In this document: one piece after another, positions 58,933-64,000 of the stretch | Layout: every line of letters starts with the position of its first letter | Numbering within the stretch: the first letter of the stretch is position 1 | From: Kalaharituber pfeilii | Taxonomy: Eukaryota; Ascomycota; Pezizomycetes; Pezizales; Pezizaceae | NCBI GenBank assembly: GCA_015179045.1 | Contig: WHUZ01000012.1 | Location: 1 to 64,000 of the forward strand | Length of the DNA stretch: 64,000 bases | Reading direction: 5' to 3' | The notes under the pieces: model-generated | What the model was told of the DNA's origin: nothing | Databases searched by the model: none | What the model saw: only the letters and a program-made list of their open reading frames with translations | Translations under genes and position numbers: made by a program

Positions 58933-61033
58933 TGGAAGGGGTTGGAGAGTGCTTAGCTATTTATTAAGCAGTTTTGAACAGTAGGATAGGAGTTGAGATC
59001 TGCTCTGTAGTGATGGACAGCTGGTGCACAGCTGCAAACCCAAGTGTTTGGCCCAACAAGCTAACTGTTCTCGCACACAGACTCTCAAGCAGACTTCATA
59101 CTGTAGCTGTAAAACTCCGTTGGCACGGTCTCGAACCCTTTTGCAGTTTTGATAACGTGCCTTTTTTAGTCTGAAGGTCGGTATCTTCACAGTTTACCAT
59201 AACCACCCCGTAGCAATTCCAGGAAGGACAACAGTAAATTATCAAAAGCAAGTTTTGCTAGATATGTGACGATTTGAAAGCATTGAGGTAATATCAATCA
59301 GGGATTGTTAGGCAGACTGGTGTTCCTGTAGTCTTTCGTCAGTTTTATCCTAATCCCAATGTTAGTTTGATGCATCCAGATCTTCCTTTATGTCAAGCAA
59401 AGTCCGAGATGCTCTTATTCGCGACAATAAATTTAGCTCGTCAATGCACTTTGCATGTAGGATTGGAAGACTGTTGACGCCAGCCAACTCTGATTCGGGT
59501 ATTATCTAAGTAATCTTATCTTTAAAAACATCTACTCCACAGGTAGCCGCGCCCAGGCGTTATATTGGATTTGGTTTGCTTACTAACTATACTACTAGTA
59601 CATATCTCAGATGCCCAAAGACTAAAAGCCGTCTACGGACGAGGCAGTATTTTTTCCGGTACTTCCATTTATCTTCCATTGAATTTCGTAGTATAAAAGA
59701 AATTGCTGCACTGTACTTAACAGCATCTCGACGATGCTGTATGTGAATAACTTTCTCCGGTATAGCATAACTTCTTTTGGAGTACTCCTCTAGGGACCAT
59801 ATACCCTATTGGCAGCATCAAAAGAACGTCCCAAAGTATTGGATACTTCTCATTGCTGCAAAAATTCTTCTATTGCTATACTGGTAGGTTCAAATTACTG
59901 CTATATACTAAGCACGGAAGACCAATACGAATTATAAGGAGTAAAAAGGGCCCAGGGTTTCCATTGTAGAAAAGTATTGGGTGCTAGGTAGCAACTATAG
60001 ACCTCTTTTGTCGTAGTATCAGGCATTGGGTGCCAGGTAGCAACGACAGAGCTTCTGTCATAGTATTGGTATCCGGTGCCAAATAGCAGCCACAAACTTC
60101 TGCTATGATGTCAGGTATCTAGTGTCCAGTATTTGCAACCATAGACTTCTAGTATACTGTCGACTGTCTAGTGTCAGGTATCGGGTGACAGGTAAAAACC
60201 TGAAGACATTATTTACTATCAATAGTTCTTGATTATCATTCCGTTATAGTGTCGGGTAGATGCTAATGGCAGGTGTCAAAAACTGAATATCCGAGTAGGT
60301 GTAAAGGTAGGACGTGCGCCTACTAAATTGATTGTCAACGTAAAATTTTCACTGAAGTGCCCACTTAATGTTACTCTACAAGATCCATGAGGCTTATTGT
60401 ATCGATAGTGACATAGCATGTATACTGAAGTCAGACCGGTAGGGAGAGTATGTTAGATCCAGACTCACTGCCAGATAACTCTAGGCCTTGAGTATTTAGA
60501 AACCAGACTTAATGTAAAAACAAGAGTGAATAAAGTATCATTGCATGGCCACTATGGATGCCAAGCATGGAAGCTGCATTTTATGCAATGGTGAGTGAAC
60601 CTTATGCATCATGCATCGGCATGCCGAGTGGTTTTTCTGCCAAGAGCCTCACTTTTGGAAAACTAACAAATTGCCGCTAACCAGGCCCAGCTGATACAAC
60701 ACATACAAGAGCTCAGAAATGTATAAACAATGCTGAAAATTGCAAGATCGAGCTCATTATAAGAAGTATCATAAGTTTAATCATATGGTTTAGCCAAAAT
60801 ACAATTCTTCTGGTATCATCGCGGAAACACCAGTCCTTAAGCGGGTACCTAGCTCCAAGCACTTATTTGATGCCATTCCTGGGTTCTCAACATGTAACTC
60901 ATCCTTCCTCAGTACTTTCTAATCCACCCACCTAAATACCTTCGTTTCTACCACCCTACACAAACTTCACGCTCGCAACCACCCAACTCCATCGTAACAA
61001 GCGTACACACAATATCTACTCCGTTTTGACAAG
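58933..61033. other. 2.1-kb spacer, TRM61 to UBC9
   Basis: No gene; a tandem repeat block lies at 59960-60200 (own entry). One tRNA box-B-like GGTTCGAGACC (minus, near 59133) without a foldable tRNA. Confidence 0.45.
59960..60200. repeat. Imperfect 46-62-bp tandem repeats
   Basis: About five drifting copies built on GTATTGGGTGCCAGGTAGCAAC...CTTCTGTCATA. Copies differ in length and base content, so the array is old. Confidence 0.7.
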
Positions 61034-61715
61034 ATGTCTCTGTGTCTGAATCGTCTTCAGGAGGAGAGGTGAGGCTGAACGCATTAGGCCTCAGAGTTGT
61101 GATTGCTGATGATGGTCCCCCACAGGAAGCAATGGCGAAAGGACCATCCCTTTGGGTTCTATGCGAAACCGGCAAAGAATGCACAAGGCGGCCTTGATCT
61201 GATGAAGTGGAGCTGCGGTATCCCAGGGAAGGAGAAGACGCTATGGGAGGGGGGATTGTTCAAGCTTGAGATGAATTTCCCAGAAGGTGAGGCTTTGGAC
61301 CGATTGACCGATTATCAATTCCCCCATCAGTACTTAATGCTGACGTGCAATATGACACAGAATATCCCACTAAACCGCCAAAATGTATGCAAACACACCA
61401 CGCAAACCTGGAGACTGCATGTCTTGCAATCGCAGATACTAACGAAACACCCTGCGCCTCTTAGGCCGCTTCGTTCCACCTCTGTTCCATCCTAATGTCT
61501 ACCCATCAGGCACCGTCTGCCTCAGCATTCTCAACGAAGAGGAAGCATGGAAGCCCGCAATCACCATCAAGCAGATCCTCCTCGGTATTCAGGACCTTCT
61601 CGACGACCCAAACCCGGAATCCCCCGCCCAAGCAGAAGCCTACAACCTCTTTAGAAAAGACCGTGCTGCATACGAGCGGAAGGTTAGACAGGTGGTCAGA
61701 GAGAACACAGCCTAG
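61034..61715 (+). CDS. UBC9: SUMO-conjugating enzyme E2
   Basis: E2 for SUMO conjugation in the nucleus. Exons 61034-61068, 61126-61286, 61361-61384 (24 nt), 61465-61715 give 156 residues, the family length. Seen: [79 protein letters not shown] over three exons, the HPN motif and catalytic Cys in [35 protein letters not shown], and the end [14 protein letters not shown]. All introns are GT-AG and in phase. No lesion. Overlapping ORFs in other frames (87-130 aa) are shadows. Confidence 0.97.
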
Positions 61716-62417
61716 ATTACTCTTATCGATAAAATTTGCAATACTCCTGTCCGAACGGGTTCCTTTCACGGCATACTATGTTAATGGCGCATTTTTCGGG
61801 GGGATTATGTGGTGAATTCTGATTTTGCTTCATCCTTTGGTTTACCCTTATAGTTTTTCTTGACTTCCTGCCTTTAGTGGGGTTGCAATAGGAAAAACAT
61901 TTTGAGCGTCCCCAGCTTCCCTCTCTCAGGCAGCTTTATTTTGCACTAAATTGAATTACGCGATGGAGTTGGAAATCATGTCTTCTTGGCTAGGCTTTTT
62001 GTCTCAGCGTCCTTTAATCCCTATGTTATATTACGCTCTTTCGATTCCTTCTTCAAGCTTCCATCTTCGTTATATTCATCATCCTTTTGGCGTCCCACCC
62101 TTGGTTTCCACAAAAAATACTTGGGATGTCACAGCTTCCCATTCACGCTCAAGATTTTGTACATTAGATTTGTTTCTTTTGTCGAGTACGATTGAGCGGA
62201 TGAGCGACAGTGAATATAGCATCGCCCGCACGGTGGATGGCCCCTGGCTCAACCTGCAGTATGATGTGTATGTAAGATGTATAAAGCCAGTCTCATGCCC
62301 CCATACTTTATATGTGAAGTAGAAGTAGATGTGCCAAGCTGTTCTAGCCATAACTTACATTGCTGCAACTTGTGCCCATATCAGTATTCATCAACACCTG
62401 ACATCGAATCTAAAGCC
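61716..62417. other. Spacer with possible upstream exon of the next gene
   Basis: The frame ending SDSEYSIARTVDGPWLNLQY at 62200-62266 precedes a GTGTATGTAAG donor-like site and could be a 5' exon of the small gene starting at 62418, but the join is not determined. Confidence 0.35.
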
Positions 62418-62870
62418 ATGTCAAGAGTAAATACTCAGCTCGGAGATAATGTACGTCCGCCCAATCTCTGTAGCCATAAAACATGAATTGTTTTGATCGA
62501 AAAGACGCGTACTGACAAGTACACTTTAATTTTCTCTCAGTCTCTTATCTCCCTCGCAGCCGAAACCGCCACATCGACGACGCCGCTCGTCAATTCTACG
62601 ATCAAGGTAATATAACCTCTAGAACCCTCCATTGAAAGCTTAGAGCAATACAACATGCTTACATTATCCACATTCGGCTTCCAGAGCCTTCAATCCCTGT
62701 TCCTAGCATCAAACAAACTACGCCAGCGGGCCGAGGCTACCGTGTCGTCGATGGAGGCACTTACGCTGGCGAATGGGACATTGGAACATACGTTGCAGAA
62801 GCAGCACGAGCGGCAAACTGCAGAAGAGTGGAGTTCGGAGCAGGAACAAGTGGCGGTGGCTTCGGAATGA
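62418..62870 (+). CDS. Small coiled-coil protein, three exons
   Basis: Exons 62418-62450, 62541-62606 and 62685-62870 are each multiples of three, with phase-0 GT-AG introns that have TTTTCTCTCAG and GGCTTCCAG acceptors. Together they encode 94 residues: MSRVNTQLGDN, SLISLAAETATSTTPLVNST, then a long helix SLQSLFLASNKLRQRAEATV ending in QKQHERQTAEEW. Heptad-like leucines suggest a subunit of a small coiled-coil complex (kinetochore DASH- or BLOC-1/BORC-like size), but no family is recognised. Exon structure argues that it is real. An additional upstream exon is possible. Confidence 0.55.
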
Positions 62871-63170
62871 TACATACTATGAATATGATAGAGATGCTGG
62901 TATGGTGCCGGCAGCTTAGTACCAACACCAAATTAAGGGGGTGACAAATCGTGTATCTACAATACCACAACTACAGATCTGGAATTTTTAATCTTATAAA
63001 TCTATAGTATTTGCTATTGCGAACAATTATACCAGATTAAAAAAAAATTAAAAAAAAAACTGCACATGTAGATAGGAAAATAAAAGAGGACATTTTGTAT
63101 GAGAAAGGGTAAAAAAATGTTATATGCCAAGAATGCAAAAATTTCCTAAATAGGCAATTTTTGCACTTAG
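62871..63170. other. AT-rich spacer next to the transposase
   Basis: Holds A-runs (63040-63059) and an inverted repeat TGCAAAAATT (63134-63143) / AATTTTTGCA (63156-63165) 5 bases beyond the transposase stop, perhaps the element's terminal structure or a terminator-like hairpin. Confidence 0.45.
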
Positions 63171-64000
63171 TCAGCTAGTCTTGGCACATACATCCTTGCG
63201 TTTTCGAGTTCTTCGGTGACTTTTGTATACTCGACTCTTGAATTCAGTAGTACCATACTGACATCCATCACGGTATGCTTGCATCGTTCGTTGGCATTTT
63301 TGATAAAATCGCCAGATTGTTGTCTCTGATACTGAGGCTAGAGACTGCGGAATAGTATCTCGTAATCCTTGAAGAGAGTATTCACAGTTCTCTCGTGCAT
63401 GCCTTTTAGCTGCTGCCCAGAAGAACTCAATGAAATTCAATTCACAATGGAATTTAGGATAAAATATTTACCCTATGACCACGAGCTTCTATAGCTTCTT
63501 GCAAGTAGCCTTTCTGCTCTTGGAAATCACGTTCATTCCTCAAGCATTGCCGTGCACAGCAGTCCTTTATACCCTCCTGGCATTCTGGCTTACAATCAAG
63601 TCTCATCCCTATATATTAAAGCTTTCTATTAGTATTTATTTAATAGGTTTACTATTGAGAAGACATACCTGTACGCCAAAGTCCTCGCTCTATTAGTATT
63701 TGCTTTATACCTTTTGGTTTTCCACGGAGTGCAGGATCTGCATAGTTGTCAGGAAAGACCATGGTTTGAGGACGCTGTTTTGTATGAATAAAACCCTCGC
63801 GTAAAATTGGCTGCTTTCCTCCAGGGCCCAAATTCATCTCATTAACAACTAAAGCATCTGGAGCAAAAGCAGCATGATTGGATGCATTGTCAAAAAGAAA
63901 AACAGCTTGACAGCCAGGAAATGCTCGCTCAAAAATTGGAATTGCAATATCAACTACATGCTGAACCATTTTTTCACCTGTCCAATAATTATCTTGACCA
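63171..64000 (-). mobile_element. DDE transposase (Tc1/mariner-IS630-like), N-terminal part outside window
   Basis: Cut-and-paste transposase gene read from the right edge. Upstream exon: IFERAFPGCQAVFLFDNASN carries the second catalytic Asp (FDNASNH). It continues NYADPALRGKPKGIKQILIE and RGLWRTG, where an intron (about 63667-63608, GTATGT...ATATAG) joins to MRLDCKPECQEGIKDCCARQ. The last part reads [20 protein letters not shown] with the final catalytic Glu (FIEFFW), and ends [13 protein letters not shown] before TGA 63171-63173. A one-base slip lies near 63450 between RGHRV and FYPKFHCE, so this copy is either inactive or carries a sequence error. Family assignment by DDE motif layout. Confidence 0.8.

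Overview
The window is a stretch of nuclear DNA from a filamentous ascomycete fungus. Most genes are interrupted by short GT-AG introns (about 48-105 nt), and the proteins are of Pezizomycotina type. Gene-poor, AT-rich, repeat-bearing spacers separate small gene clusters. A truffle- or morel-like (Pezizomycetes) source would fit the large repeat-filled spacers and the retained UFL1-like gene, but that is a guess.

Layout. 0-7 kb: 3' part of a UFL1-like UFM1 E3 ligase gene, PAPS reductase (MET16), and a mitochondrial ACO2-type aconitase. 7-15 kb: mostly non-coding, with a broken LTO1-like gene at 9.9 kb and a 1.2-kb near-perfect palindrome at 12.8-14.0 kb. 15-22 kb: SGD1/NOM1, the GPI-transamidase catalytic subunit GPI8, and a decayed trifunctional folate gene (FOL1). 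22-29 kb: TPR relic, an unassigned signal-peptide/TM protein, and a foldback repeat split by a solo LTR with a perfect 5-bp target-site duplication. 29-44 kb: NUP42-like FG nucleoporin, DNA polymerase epsilon subunit DPB2, a frameshifted RidA-family gene, a TFIIIC triple-barrel subunit, PPM1, GPI11/PIG-F and a MYND-finger protein. 46-59 kb: KAE1, FGGY ribulokinase-like, VMA1 and TRM61. 61-64 kb: UBC9, a small coiled-coil gene, and a DDE transposase running off the right edge.

The genes are housekeeping functions from unrelated pathways: sulfate assimilation, lysine/TCA metabolism, GPI anchoring, tRNA modification (KAE1 t6A, TRM61 m1A58), rRNA processing, replication, Pol III transcription, nuclear export and ubiquitin-like modifiers (UFL1, UBC9). 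I see no biosynthetic cluster or defence island.

A recurring oddity is single-base frameshifts in otherwise excellent reading frames of conserved genes (ACO2, LTO1, RidA, GPI11, KAE1, VMA1). Several sit at or beside short homopolymers. Because some of these genes are normally essential, consensus error is a serious alternative to pseudogenisation. FOL1 is different: it has many lesions, including lost catalytic residues, and looks truly decayed. No tRNA, rRNA or CRISPR could be supported.
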